Source: a virus
Direction: 5' to 3' (one strand)
Length of the DNA: 28,434 bases
IMG/VR virus record: IMGVR_UViG_3300024359_000029
Span: 1 to 28,434 of that record
A model generated the notes under the pieces. It was given only the letters and a program-made list of their open reading frames with translations. It made no database searches and had not been told where the DNA came from. The stretch's first letter is position 1. The number at the start of each line of letters is the position of its first letter. A program made the translations under genes and the position numbers. Positions 14,052 through 21,650 of this stretch are shown here, piece after piece.

Positions 14052-14999
14052 ATGGCAACAACTACAAGTATAACAACTACTTATGCAGGGGAATCGAAGA
14101 ATCAAATTATCTCTGCAGCTTTATTAGCAGGAAACACCCTTGCTCAAGACGCAATCACTTTTAAACCTAATATCGTAGGTAAAGAGGTTGTAAGAAGATT
14201 AGAAACTGATGGATTAATTAAAGGTGCTACCTGTGATTTTTCAGATACATCTACAATTACATCTACAGAAAGAATTATTGAACCTAAAGAGTTTCAAGTA
14301 AACTTAGAGTTATGTAAGACTGATTGGTTTAATGATTGGAATGGATATCAAATGGGGGGTTCTGCTCACAGAAATATGCCTTCTACTATTCAAGAGTACA
14401 TCTTACAGTATGTAGCTGCTAAAGTAGCACAAACTAACGAGAACTCTATTTGGTCTGGTGTTGACGGTGCAGATAACTATGATGGCTTCGCTACTTTATT
14501 AGCTGCTGATGCTAACTTACCTGCTGCAAACGAAGTAACAGGAACTAATGTAACTGCTGCTAACGTTATCGACGAAATGGGTAAGGTATATGCAGCTATT
14601 CCAAAAGCATTATTTGGTTCACCAGAACTTTCTTTATATGTTTCACAAGATGTTTATAAGTCTTATGCAATCGCTTTAGGTGGTTTTGCATCACAAGGTC
14701 AAGGTGCTAATGGTATCAATGCACAAGGTTTAAACCAAGCGTTTTCTGGATTACAGTTTGCAGGCGTAAACATATTTATGGCAAACGGATTACCTGCTAA
14801 CACTATGATTTTAGCTGAAAAGTCTAACTTATGGTTTGGTACTTCTATCGCTTCTGACTGGAATGAGGTGAGATTATTAGATATGGCTGACTTAGATGGC
14901 TCTAAGAATGTAAGAGTAATTATGAGATTCTTAGCAGGCGTTCAGTACGGAGTTGCTGAAGACATCGTAACTTACGGAATCGTAAACAGTGCTAACTAA
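14052..14999 (+). CDS. Major capsid protein
   Basis: The protein has 315 residues and fits an HK97-fold capsid protein: 'VGKEVVRRLETDGLIKGATC' near the N-terminus, a central alpha/beta body with 'GSPELSLYVSQDVYKSYAIA' and 'FAGVNIFMANGLPANTMILA', and a C-terminal 'WNEVRLLDMADLDGSKNVRVI' strand region. It follows the scaffold gene by 9 bp and is followed at once by a strong hairpin terminator, as expected for a heavily expressed gene. Its codon use and G+C (more C-ending codons such as ATC and TAC) look higher than in neighbours, a common sign of high expression. The position in the head cluster makes the call firm. Confidence 0.9.
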   Translation: MATTTSITTTYAGESKNQIISAALLAGNTLAQDAITFKPNIVGKEVVRRLETDGLIKGATCDFSDTSTITSTERIIEPKEFQVNLELCKTDWFNDWNGYQMGGSAHRNMPSTIQEYILQYVAAKVAQTNENSIWSGVDGADNYDGFATLLAADANLPAANEVTGTNVTAANVIDEMGKVYAAIPKALFGSPELSLYVSQDVYKSYAIALGGFASQGQGANGINAQGLNQAFSGLQFAGVNIFMANGLPANTMILAEKSNLWFGTSIASDWNEVRLLDMADLDGSKNVRVIMRFLAGVQYGVAEDIVTYGIVNSAN

Positions 15000-15010
15000 T
15001 AATTAATAAT

Positions 15011-15038
15011 AAAGGGAGATTAATTTCTCCCTTTTAAT
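15011..15038 (+). terminator. Intrinsic terminator after the capsid gene
   Basis: AAAGGGAGA (15011-15019) pairs perfectly with TCTCCCTTT (15026-15034) around a 6-nt loop, followed by a short T-rich stretch. It begins 12 bp after the capsid stop codon. It should limit read-through into the nuclease gene behind it. Confidence 0.85.
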
Positions 15039-15047
15039 TATTTTTAC

Positions 15048-15055
15048 TATATTTG
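15048..15055 (+). promoter_or_regulatory. Bacteroidota -7 element before the second GIY-YIG gene
   Basis: TATATTTG matches TAnnTTTG perfectly and lies 5 bp before the ATG at 15061. No clear TTG is seen at -33. Transcription would start almost at the ATG, giving a nearly leaderless message. The arrangement is almost identical to that before the HNH gene at 24594. Confidence 0.6.
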
Positions 15056-15060
15056 CACTT

Positions 15061-15447
15061 ATGGGATTAATTTATAAAATAACCAACCCAATGAACGAGG
15101 TTTATGTGGGTAGTACAAAGAGAAAGGATATAAGTAACCGAAAAGGGGAACATAAGTATCAAGCAAAAAAAGGTAAGATTAGTTTAGTTTATAATAGCTT
15201 TAGAAAATACGGATTTGATAATCACGATTTTGAGATTATTACAGAGGTAAGTGAACAGGATAGGATAGAGCTGGAACACTTTATTATACAAGAGTTTGAG
15301 CCATCTTTAAATATGGTTAGTAATCATAACAACACTGCTCAAGGTAAAATTTGGGTAAACAATGGTCAGAAAGAATTTCAGATTCTACCAAAATTCTTTA
15401 ATGACTACAAAAATATAAAAAAGGGTAGATTAATTAAAAAACAATAA
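15061..15447 (+). CDS. Small GIY-YIG homing endonuclease
   Basis: The protein has 128 residues. The catalytic domain starts at the first residues: LIYKITNP (3-10) for GIY, VYVG (14-17) for YIG, Arg27 as the likely catalytic arginine and Glu72 as the metal ligand. The C-terminal 35 residues ('GKIWVNNGQKEFQILP' to KKGRL) resemble the short W-x-NNG DNA-binding module found at the ends of several GIY-YIG and HNH mobile nucleases. It lies between the capsid terminator and the tail-tube-like gene (4-bp gap) and has its own house-keeping promoter element, so it is probably expressed independently of late transcription. Its transcript may also serve the tail-tube gene, since no other promoter is evident there. 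Confidence 0.88.
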   Translation: MGLIYKITNPMNEVYVGSTKRKDISNRKGEHKYQAKKGKISLVYNSFRKYGFDNHDFEIITEVSEQDRIELEHFIIQEFEPSLNMVSNHNNTAQGKIWVNNGQKEFQILPKFFNDYKNIKKGRLIKKQ

Positions 15448-15451
15448 AACA

Positions 15452-15979
15452 ATGCCGTGTGATATATCAAGAGGTAGATTAGAACCTTGTAAAGACAAAG
15501 TAGGTGGTGTTAATAAAGTGTATTTTGTAAACAATGGCGATTTAGGTGATGTTACGTATGATACAACAGATACCGATGTAATTGCTACTGTTACGGGAAC
15601 ACCATCTGCTTACGAATTTGAAGTAAGAGGTGCATCTTCTTACACAGAAACACCTACATCAAGTAGAGAAAACGGAACAACATACTTTGAACAAGTATTA
15701 GAGTTACAATTACCACAATTAAGTAAAGAAGACCATAAGACAATTAAACTATTGTCTTACGGACATCCTCACGTTATCATTGAAGATAACAACGGAAACT
15801 TGCTTTTAGCAGGATTAGAGTACGGAATGGATGTTACAGGTGGTTCTATTGCTACAGGTAGTGGTATGGGAGAATTTAACGGTTATACATTAACCTTTAC
15901 AGGAATGGAAAAAGTACCTGCAAACTTTTTAGCAGACACATTATCAGCAGTTGGATTTACTGTTGTACCTGGTGCATAA
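15452..15979 (+). CDS. Probable tail tube (major tail) protein
   Basis: The protein has 175 residues, mainly beta-rich. It starts 'MPCDISRGRLEPCKDKVGGV' and has a C-terminal part with 'NGNLLLAGLEYGMDVTGG' and 'FNGYTLTFTGMEKVPANFL', a pattern I associate with tail-tube-like proteins of Bacteroidota phages. The small size, beta content and the terminator placed right behind it fit a highly expressed virion protein. Its separation from the tape measure by the whole head cluster is unusual, so a head-decoration role cannot be excluded. Confidence 0.6.
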   Translation: MPCDISRGRLEPCKDKVGGVNKVYFVNNGDLGDVTYDTTDTDVIATVTGTPSAYEFEVRGASSYTETPTSSRENGTTYFEQVLELQLPQLSKEDHKTIKLLSYGHPHVIIEDNNGNLLLAGLEYGMDVTGGSIATGSGMGEFNGYTLTFTGMEKVPANFLADTLSAVGFTVVPGA

Positions 15980-16005
15980 AGATTTCTTTTACTTCCAATT
16001 TGATT

Positions 16006-16040
16006 AACCCTTGTATTGATTTACAGGGGTTTTTCTATTT
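16006..16040 (+). terminator. Intrinsic terminator after the tail-tube gene
   Basis: AACCCTTGT (16006-16014) pairs with ACAGGGGTT (16023-16031) over 9 bp with one T-G pair and an 8-nt loop, followed by TTTCTATTT. It lies 27 bp after the stop codon at 15979 and closes the transcript before the portal unit. Confidence 0.85.
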
Positions 16041-16064
16041 AAGACGAACTAAAAAAATTATATT

Positions 16065-16078
16065 TCGTTATATTATTA
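16065..16078 (+). promoter_or_regulatory. Candidate phage-sigma promoter element for the portal unit
   Basis: TCGTTATATTATTA lies 13 bp before the start of the next gene (ATG 16092) and 25 bp after the terminator. As transcription is stopped just upstream, a promoter is needed here, and no TAnnTTTG motif is present. GAACT lies 19-20 bp upstream, in the place of a -35 element of an ECF-like sigma factor. This is the best-placed copy of the set. Confidence 0.5.
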
Positions 16079-16091
16079 GATAGTGTAAAAA

Positions 16092-16523
16092 ATGAAGATA
16101 GTACAACCTATTACATCTGAACAAGAGATACTTATTATTCCAAGAGAAAGTTTAGATTATTCTAACTTAGACTTTAAGGGTAGAGTTATATCTGATGGTG
16201 GAACTATAAGTAATTCTTCTTGTGTTTCTACTGCACTTGCAGAGCATAATGATGTTGATATGATTATCAAGAAAGATGGACAAAATACTACTGAAACTAT
16301 AAGTAACTTAGTTGTAACTGAATTAAGTAATTATTTTAAGGTATCATTTTCATCTACAATATTAGAGGAAGGTTTTGGGTATTCTATAACATTAACTAAA
16401 GGTGGTAGTTTATTCTACAGAGATAAACTTTATGTTACATCTCAAACAGACTTTACAACAAAGCATAAACAATCTCAAAATAAATATAAAGAGGTTGTAG
16501 ACGATAATACTTACGTGATATAA
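16092..16523 (+). CDS. Hypothetical virion-region protein
   Basis: The protein has 143 residues and appears to be a beta-sandwich ('FKGRVISDGGTISNSSCVST', 'FKVSFSSTILEEGFGYSITL', 'GGSLFYRDKLYVTSQTDF'). It is directly before the portal gene (1-bp gap) and is the first gene of that transcription unit. A minor structural role is likely from position and fold impression; no family name can be given. Confidence 0.6.
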   Translation: MKIVQPITSEQEILIIPRESLDYSNLDFKGRVISDGGTISNSSCVSTALAEHNDVDMIIKKDGQNTTETISNLVVTELSNYFKVSFSSTILEEGFGYSITLTKGGSLFYRDKLYVTSQTDFTTKHKQSQNKYKEVVDDNTYVI

Positions 16524-16524
16524 T

Positions 16525-18270
16525 ATGAGCGATAAAAAAGAATTTAAAAATAACGTTAGATTTCTAAGTCTATCATCTTATCAGACACCAATAATCAAAG
16601 AGGAATATAATGATGATTATGTTTGCTTTGGTGAGGATAACGATTACTTTGATAGAGTTTGTGATTTATACCTAAACAGCCCTACTAATGCTACCTGTAT
16701 TAATGGTATATCTGATATGATTTTTGGTAAAGGGTTAGAATCTCTAAATTCTGATGACTTTCCAGAGCAATATGTAAAAATGAAGTCTTTACTTAAGCCT
16801 GCTGAAATAAAGAAATTAGTTAAAGATTATTACTTATTAGGTCAAGGTGCTTTACAGATAACATACAACACAGGTAAAACTAAGATATTAAAGGTTTCTC
16901 ATTTTCCAATGGAAACATTGAGAGCAAATAAAGCACAAGAAGGTATCATAAAAAAATGGCACTATCATCCTAATTGGAGTAACAAAAAGAAAGGAGACAA
17001 AACAAAACCAATACCTTCATTTGGGTTTGGTAGTGCTAAAGAATTAAATGAATTATATATCTTTAAACCTTATAAACCTAAATTCTATTATTATGCACCT
17101 ACAGAGTATCATTCTTGCTTACAGTATGCTGAATTAGAAGGTGAAGTAAGTGAATACCATATAAGTAATATTCAGAATGGTTTAGCACCAAGTCTATTTA
17201 TCAACTTTAATAATGGTGTACCAGACGACCAAACTCAACAGTTAATAGAGAATAAGATTAACGAAAAGTTTAGTGGTACTTCTAATAGTGGTAAAGCTAT
17301 GATTGCTTTTAATGACGATAAGGAAAGTCAAGCTACCATAGAGCCTATACATTTACCAGATGCACACGCACAATATCAGTTCTTATCTGATGAAGCAAGA
17401 GAGAAGATAATGTTAGGTCATAAGATTGTATCACCTATATTATTAGGTATTAAAGATAATACAGGGTTTGGTAACAATGCAGAGGAATTAAGAACTGCAT
17501 CTGTATTAATGGATAAAGTAGTTATAAGACCAAGACAAGATGAAATCCTTAATGGACTTAAAGAAATATTATCTTTTAATAACATTCATCAAGACTTATA
17601 TTTTGTAACATTACAACCTATAGAGTTTACTGCATCTGAAAATATAGCTACAAATATACGTAGAGAAGAAGAAACAGGAGAGAAGTTATCGAGTGATAAA
17701 GAACAAGAAGACTTTTCTGATGAAGAAGGAGAAAACCTAATAGACCAATTAGAAGGCTTAGGAGAGGTTTTAAGCGACGATTGGGAGATGGTCTATAGTG
17801 AAGTATACAAAGACGAGAAAGAAGAGCTTAAAATGGCTGAAATCAAGTATAAAGATGGTAAGAGTAAAGAAGATAATGAAGTCTATAAAATTCGTTATGC
17901 TTATATGCCTGTACGCAATAGCAGTAAGAGTAGAAACTTTTGTAGGAAAATGGAAAGCTTAACAGCTAATAAAGTTGTATTTAGAAAGGAAGATATTAAT
18001 ATGATGTCTTTTAGAGGTGTTAATAAAGAGTTAGGACATAAAGGAAGAAACTATAGTTTACTAAAGTTCAAAGGTGGTAAAAACTGCCATCATTACTGGG
18101 AGTTACAGGTTTACAGAAAGAAGAGTGGTAAGAAGGTAGATTCAGAGGCAGCCTATGATAAAGGGTTAACTGAACCTAACAATCCTAATGAAATGCCTGT
18201 TAGACCTGTGGATATGCCTAATAGAGGTGGTATGTTAAGTAAAATAAGAAAAACATTTGGCTATGAGTAA
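16525..18270 (+). CDS. Portal protein with C-terminal Cys/His module
   Basis: The protein has 581 residues. The N-terminal ~400 residues fit a portal: 'DYFDRVCDLYLNSPTNATCI' near 37-56, 'KKLVKDYYLLGQGALQITYN', and a long middle ending 'LMDKVVIRPRQDEILNGLKE', the region that carries the portal's central helices. Portals form the 12-subunit ring through which DNA is packed. From about 430 on there is an extension after an acidic linker: 'SRNFCRKMES' (Cys473), 'VVFRKEDINMMSFRGVN', 'YSLLKFKGGKNCHHYWE' (Cys521, His522, His523). The Cys/His pattern could bind a metal. I believe this module recurs in Bacteroidota phage head proteins, but its function is not known to me. The last 8 bp overlap the connector gene. 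Confidence 0.8.
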   Translation: MSDKKEFKNNVRFLSLSSYQTPIIKEEYNDDYVCFGEDNDYFDRVCDLYLNSPTNATCINGISDMIFGKGLESLNSDDFPEQYVKMKSLLKPAEIKKLVKDYYLLGQGALQITYNTGKTKILKVSHFPMETLRANKAQEGIIKKWHYHPNWSNKKKGDKTKPIPSFGFGSAKELNELYIFKPYKPKFYYYAPTEYHSCLQYAELEGEVSEYHISNIQNGLAPSLFINFNNGVPDDQTQQLIENKINEKFSGTSNSGKAMIAFNDDKESQATIEPIHLPDAHAQYQFLSDEAREKIMLGHKIVSPILLGIKDNTGFGNNAEELRTASVLMDKVVIRPRQDEILNGLKEILSFNNIHQDLYFVTLQPIEFTASENIATNIRREEETGEKLSSDKEQEDFSDEEGENLIDQLEGLGEVLSDDWEMVYSEVYKDEKEELKMAEIKYKDGKSKEDNEVYKIRYAYMPVRNSSKSRNFCRKMESLTANKVVFRKEDINMMSFRGVNKELGHKGRNYSLLKFKGGKNCHHYWELQVYRKKSGKKVDSEAAYDKGLTEPNNPNEMPVRPVDMPNRGGMLSKIRKTFGYE

Positions 18271-18778
18271 AGCGTTATTTATATCAGTTAAAGATTTAAA
18301 AGATAAGTCTATTATTAATGGTAATGTAGATGCTGATAAGATAATACATTTTATTGAGATAGCACAAGACATTTATATACATCAGTATTTAGGTACGTCT
18401 TTATATGACAAGTTACAGGCGTTAATTATAGCAGACACCTTAGATGATGTAGGTAATGCTAATTATAAGCTATTAAGAGATAACTATATTAAACCTTGTA
18501 TGATTTGGTTTACACATATAGAGTATTTACCAGAATCTTTATTTACTATAGATAATAGTGGATTAACAAGACACAGGGGAGAGAATGAAGATGCTATAGA
18601 CTTTTCAGAGGTTGATAGGTTAGTAGATAAAGCAAGAGCAAGAGCAGACTTTTACACACAGAGAATGGTAGATTACCTATGTAATAACTCTAACTTGTTT
18701 CCAGAATACTTAAACAATTCAAACGAAGATTTAAGACCTAATAGAGATAATAATAATTTTTCAAGTATAGTAATCTAA
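18263..18778 (+). CDS. Head-tail connector (gp6-like adaptor)
   Basis: Started at ATG 18263 the protein has 171 residues (a TTG two codons upstream is less likely). The N-terminal 'SVKDLKDKSIINGNVDADKI' and 'IEIAQDIYIHQYLGTSLYDKL' pattern, an all-helical small protein entering with a strand-helix repeat, matches gp6-type adaptors that sit under the portal. The C-terminus, 'ARADFYTQRMVDYLCNNSNLFPEY', is typical of the Bacteroidota phage version. It overlaps the portal by 8 bp and its stop overlaps the next start (TAATG). Confidence 0.7.
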   Translation: MSKALFISVKDLKDKSIINGNVDADKIIHFIEIAQDIYIHQYLGTSLYDKLQALIIADTLDDVGNANYKLLRDNYIKPCMIWFTHIEYLPESLFTIDNSGLTRHRGENEDAIDFSEVDRLVDKARARADFYTQRMVDYLCNNSNLFPEYLNNSNEDLRPNRDNNNFSSIVI

Positions 18779-18894
18779 TGGATAAGAAGAGAGATAGAAA
18801 GAAGGTTGGAAGTTATAAAGTAAAGGACAAGAACGTTATAAACCTAAATAAGTTTTACAAGGAAAAGATTAAAGAATGGCAACAAACACAATAA
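18778..18894 (+). CDS. Small basic protein in overlap between connector and virion genes
   Basis: This 38-residue frame starts in a TAATG overlap with the connector stop and ends 19 bp inside the next gene. It is strongly basic (MDKKRDRKKVGSYKVKDKN...). It fills a 97-bp gap that otherwise has no content, and the tight overlaps on both sides favour a real gene. No function can be suggested beyond possible nucleic-acid contact. Confidence 0.5.
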   Translation: MDKKRDRKKVGSYKVKDKNVINLNKFYKEKIKEWQQTQ

Positions 18895-19160
18895 ATTGGG
18901 GTAAAATATATGAATCTACTTGGTGGGGTATAGGTGTTAATTCTAACACTATATCTTGGGGTAAATCTTATGAAGAGTTAGCAGGGTTTTCTGAATTAGT
19001 ACAAAGGTTTGTATCAAGAGTAGAAACAGATAGTGGAGTAGTTGAAAGTGAAAATTGTGTAAATAACGTAGACTTTAAAAATAATAATTGGGATTACTAT
19101 TTCAGAGTTATAGATGATAGTGGAGTAGTAGAAAGTTTAGAATGTATAAATAATATTTAA
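18876..19160 (+). CDS. Small virion-region protein with internal repeats
   Basis: The protein has 94 residues built from two repeated pairs. 'NTINWGKIYEST' and 'NTISWGKSYEEL' (about 4-15 and 24-35) repeat the same W-G-K-Y pattern; 'RVETDSGVVESENCVNNV' and 'RVIDDSGVVESLECINNI' (about 47-64 and 77-94) repeat a beta-strand pattern ending in a cysteine and NN. It appears to have grown by duplication and probably forms a small repetitive beta structure. It lies directly before the fibre-like gene, so a role in the fibre or as decoration is likely. Confidence 0.6.
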   Translation: MATNTINWGKIYESTWWGIGVNSNTISWGKSYEELAGFSELVQRFVSRVETDSGVVESENCVNNVDFKNNNWDYYFRVIDDSGVVESLECINNI

Positions 19161-19171
19161 TAAAAATAAAA

Positions 19172-20368
19172 ATGTCAAAAATTCCGAGCATATGTATGAT
19201 ACCTTCAGGGTATAAAGCAAACAAAGTGTATAGTGTATTACCTACAAATGGTGATGCAGATTTAGCAACAACAAGAGCATCAACAGCAACAAGGGTTAAT
19301 GAAATAGGTTTAATAGAAGAAGTAGCTTCTAATGTACCAAGATTAGATTATTCTGATGGTGGATGCCCTGCTCAATTATTAGAGCCTGAATCAAGAAATT
19401 TATTTACGCATTCAGAAGATTTTAGCACTTACTTAGTTTCTCCTACACAAACAACTAATTCGACTGTTGGAATTAATGGGATTTCTGTAAACTCTTATTA
19501 TGGTGCAACTACTTCTTCAACAATTACTGTTTTAACAGATACATACTATACTGTAAGTATCTATGCTAAAAAAAATAATTGGGGTTTTATACAAATACGA
19601 ACATCAAATTTTGATGCAGGTAGTAATGCAAGGACTTGGTTTGATTTAGAGAATGGCATTGTAGGCTCAACCGACACACCTGCTAATCACATCAATCAAA
19701 CTATTAAGTCATTTGGTAACGGATGGTACAGATGTAGTATTACTTTCAAATCGGTAACAGATTTGAACGGTAATGTTACTTTCTCTGTAAATGAATCAGA
19801 CACAAGTTTAATAAATGGTTCTTCATCATCTGAAGATTTATTTTTCGATGCAGCACAATTAGAAGAACAATCTTACGCAACAAGCTATATACCAACAAGT
19901 GGTGCAACTGCAACAAGAGTAGCAGAAACATTAAGTAAGACTGGCTTAAGTAATTATATTAATAGTAGTGAGGGTGTTTTTTATTTTGAGGGTAGTTTTT
20001 TATCAAATTCTGATACTTCTTTAATAGAACTTAATGACAACAGTAGTAATAATAGAGTTTCTATTTATACAGAAAGTGGTTTGTTGAACGCTAATTGCTT
20101 TAATGGAGTAAGCAACACTATATCTTTTGCAGGTAATCCAACTGAAAACAACAAATTAGCTATTAAATACTCAATTAATGATTTAAGATTTTTTATAAAC
20201 GGGACTTTAGTTGGAACAGATAATACATTTTCAGGTTTTACATCTGATTTATCTGCAATTTATTTTTCTTTGTCGAGTGGATTAATTCCATTTAGGGGAA
20301 AAATAAAAGACTTAAGAGTGTACAATGAAGCATTAACAGACGCAGAATTACAAAAATTAACAAGCTAA
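19172..20368 (+). CDS. Lectin-like fibre or adhesin protein (concanavalin/LamG-type)
   Basis: The protein has 398 residues. It starts with 'SGYKANKVYSVLPTNGDADL' and has a first beta-rich module with 'GYKANKVYSVLP', 'EPESRNLFTHSEDFS' and 'QLEEQSYATSYIPTSGATAT', motifs seen in phage fibre proteins that carry a carbohydrate-binding fold. The last ~140 residues form a second concanavalin-like sandwich with 'EGVFYFEGSF', 'IKYSINDLRFFINGTLVGT' and 'FRGKIKDLRVYNEALTDAEL', the classic LamG ending. It probably binds surface glycans of the host and may be the receptor-binding protein or a head fibre. It stands apart from the tail-tip genes, next to the connector genes, so a head or neck fibre is possible. 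Confidence 0.7.
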   Translation: MSKIPSICMIPSGYKANKVYSVLPTNGDADLATTRASTATRVNEIGLIEEVASNVPRLDYSDGGCPAQLLEPESRNLFTHSEDFSTYLVSPTQTTNSTVGINGISVNSYYGATTSSTITVLTDTYYTVSIYAKKNNWGFIQIRTSNFDAGSNARTWFDLENGIVGSTDTPANHINQTIKSFGNGWYRCSITFKSVTDLNGNVTFSVNESDTSLINGSSSSEDLFFDAAQLEEQSYATSYIPTSGATATRVAETLSKTGLSNYINSSEGVFYFEGSFLSNSDTSLIELNDNSSNNRVSIYTESGLLNANCFNGVSNTISFAGNPTENNKLAIKYSINDLRFFINGTLVGTDNTFSGFTSDLSAIYFSLSSGLIPFRGKIKDLRVYNEALTDAELQKLTS

Positions 20369-20378
20369 TAAATAAATT

Positions 20379-20717
20379 ATGAAAATAAACATTGGAAAAT
20401 ACGCTTTTGATAGCAAAGAACAAGCACAAACTAAAATTAAAGGTTTAGGCGTAGAAACAGATGAAAATGGTAATGAATATCCAACACATAAACACACTAT
20501 CGTACATTTAGGGCATATAGTAGAACAACAAGGGCAATATGATGAAGATGGTAATGAAGTAGTTGCACCTGTGTTATCTTCTAAATATCACGTTGATGTT
20601 TTATGGAAAGGTATTGATGACCATCCTTATGGTTGGAAGTCTTATGCAGCTAATGTAATTGGAAATGGAGTGCATTCATTTTTAGGCTTAAATTATGATT
20701 CATATAAAATAGACTAA
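20379..20717 (+). CDS. Hypothetical protein after the fibre gene
   Basis: The protein has 112 residues. It has 'PTHKHTIVHLGHIVEQQG' near 35-53, rich in histidine, and 'HVDVLWKGIDDHPYGWKSYA', with a conserved-looking 'GNGVHSFLGLNYD' close to the C-terminus. I have the impression of a protein widely present in marine phages after fibre genes, but no function is known to me. The stop overlaps the next ATG (TAATG), so it is coupled to the lysis region genes. Confidence 0.55.
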   Translation: MKINIGKYAFDSKEQAQTKIKGLGVETDENGNEYPTHKHTIVHLGHIVEQQGQYDEDGNEVVAPVLSSKYHVDVLWKGIDDHPYGWKSYAANVIGNGVHSFLGLNYDSYKID

Positions 20718-20977
20718 TGATAGAGTTAATAAAGAAAATATTAACACACCAAGATAGAATAGCAGTTGATAAATTAAGACACTTTTATAGTGGTACATTA
20801 GGCTTTGCTTTATTCTGTATATTAATAAATCCTATTTGGGCATCAGTTATTGTAGTTGGTGCAGGAGTGTTTAAAGAATTATATGATGTAATTACAGATA
20901 AAGGTAAAGGAGAGGTTTTAGATGGCTTCTTTACTTCTCTGCCTGTTATATTATATTGGTTAGTAGTAATATTTTAA
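20717..20977 (+). CDS. Small membrane protein with two hydrophobic segments
   Basis: The protein has 86 residues. After a basic N-terminus ('DRIAVDKLRHFYSG') come a first hydrophobic stretch (about 26-50) and, after the polar KELYDVITDKGKGEVLDG, a second one (about 70-86). The K-E-x-x-D and G-x-x-x-D pattern between the two segments resembles small phage or VanZ-like membrane proteins. It precedes the GAF-like membrane protein, endolysin and holin candidates, so it may help lysis or change the membrane during infection. Coding overlaps the previous gene by 1 bp. Confidence 0.55.
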   Translation: MIELIKKILTHQDRIAVDKLRHFYSGTLGFALFCILINPIWASVIVVGAGVFKELYDVITDKGKGEVLDGFFTSLPVILYWLVVIF

Positions 20978-21005
20978 AATGATGCACGTTGAGTGCTAAT
21001 GAAGT

Positions 21006-21644
21006 ATGAATAAATATATGTTGTTATTAGAGGCGATTAATAAGACAAAATGGTGGATAATCTTACTATTGTTTTTAGGTTTTATAATTAATAGTTTTAA
21101 GACAGAAATACAATATCTTGTAGAATATAAGTTATTAAACAAAGATGTTATAATAGAAAGGTTAGATGGAGATGTATTAATTGAAGATGCATTGTATGAT
21201 TTGATGAACAAAACAGGTGCAGATAGAGCATATATTTTTAGGTTTCATAATGGAGTAAACTATTACAATGGAAAACATAAATCTAAAATGTCTAATGATT
21301 TTGAAGTAACAAGAGCAGGAATAAGTAGTGAAGCACAAAGATTACAAGATGTACCTGTTGGTTTATACGCTAAATGGATTAAAGATGTAATTAATTACAG
21401 AATGATGCACCCTGATGTTAATGAAATAAAAGATGTTAGAACAAGGTTAGAGTTACAAAGGCAAGGAATTAATGCTATTGGAGTAGTGCCTTATTACAGA
21501 AAAGGTAAAATATTAGCTTTAATAGGAGTTGACTATGTAAGACCATTAGATAGTGTAAAGTATCACAAATACTTAAAAGACCCTAAAGGAGGTTTAGAAA
21601 GGTTTAAAGTAAGTGCAAACGAAATTGGAAATTTATTAAGATAA
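21006..21644 (+). CDS. Membrane-anchored GAF-like domain protein
   Basis: The protein has 212 residues. A single membrane helix (about 16-33, WWIILLLFLGFIINSF) is followed by a soluble domain (about 58-178) with the look of a GAF fold: 'GADRAYIFRFHNGVNYYNGK', a helix with 'AGISSEAQRLQDVPVGLY', and the closing 'INAIGVVPYYRKGKILALIG', where strand-turn-strand ending in GVDYV is typical. GAF domains sense small ligands such as cyclic nucleotides or redox state. There is no output domain (no kinase, HTH or cyclase part). Set between small membrane proteins and the endolysin gene, it may monitor the cell state or tune lysis; this is inference. No catalytic motif is seen. Confidence 0.55.
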   Translation: MNKYMLLLEAINKTKWWIILLLFLGFIINSFKTEIQYLVEYKLLNKDVIIERLDGDVLIEDALYDLMNKTGADRAYIFRFHNGVNYYNGKHKSKMSNDFEVTRAGISSEAQRLQDVPVGLYAKWIKDVINYRMMHPDVNEIKDVRTRLELQRQGINAIGVVPYYRKGKILALIGVDYVRPLDSVKYHKYLKDPKGGLERFKVSANEIGNLLR

Positions 21645-21650
21645 AAAGCT

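Noticed and set aside
13914-14105. Minus-strand 63-residue frame opposite scaffold and capsid start
   Set aside because: Arises from the biased lysine/glutamate codons of the scaffold gene.
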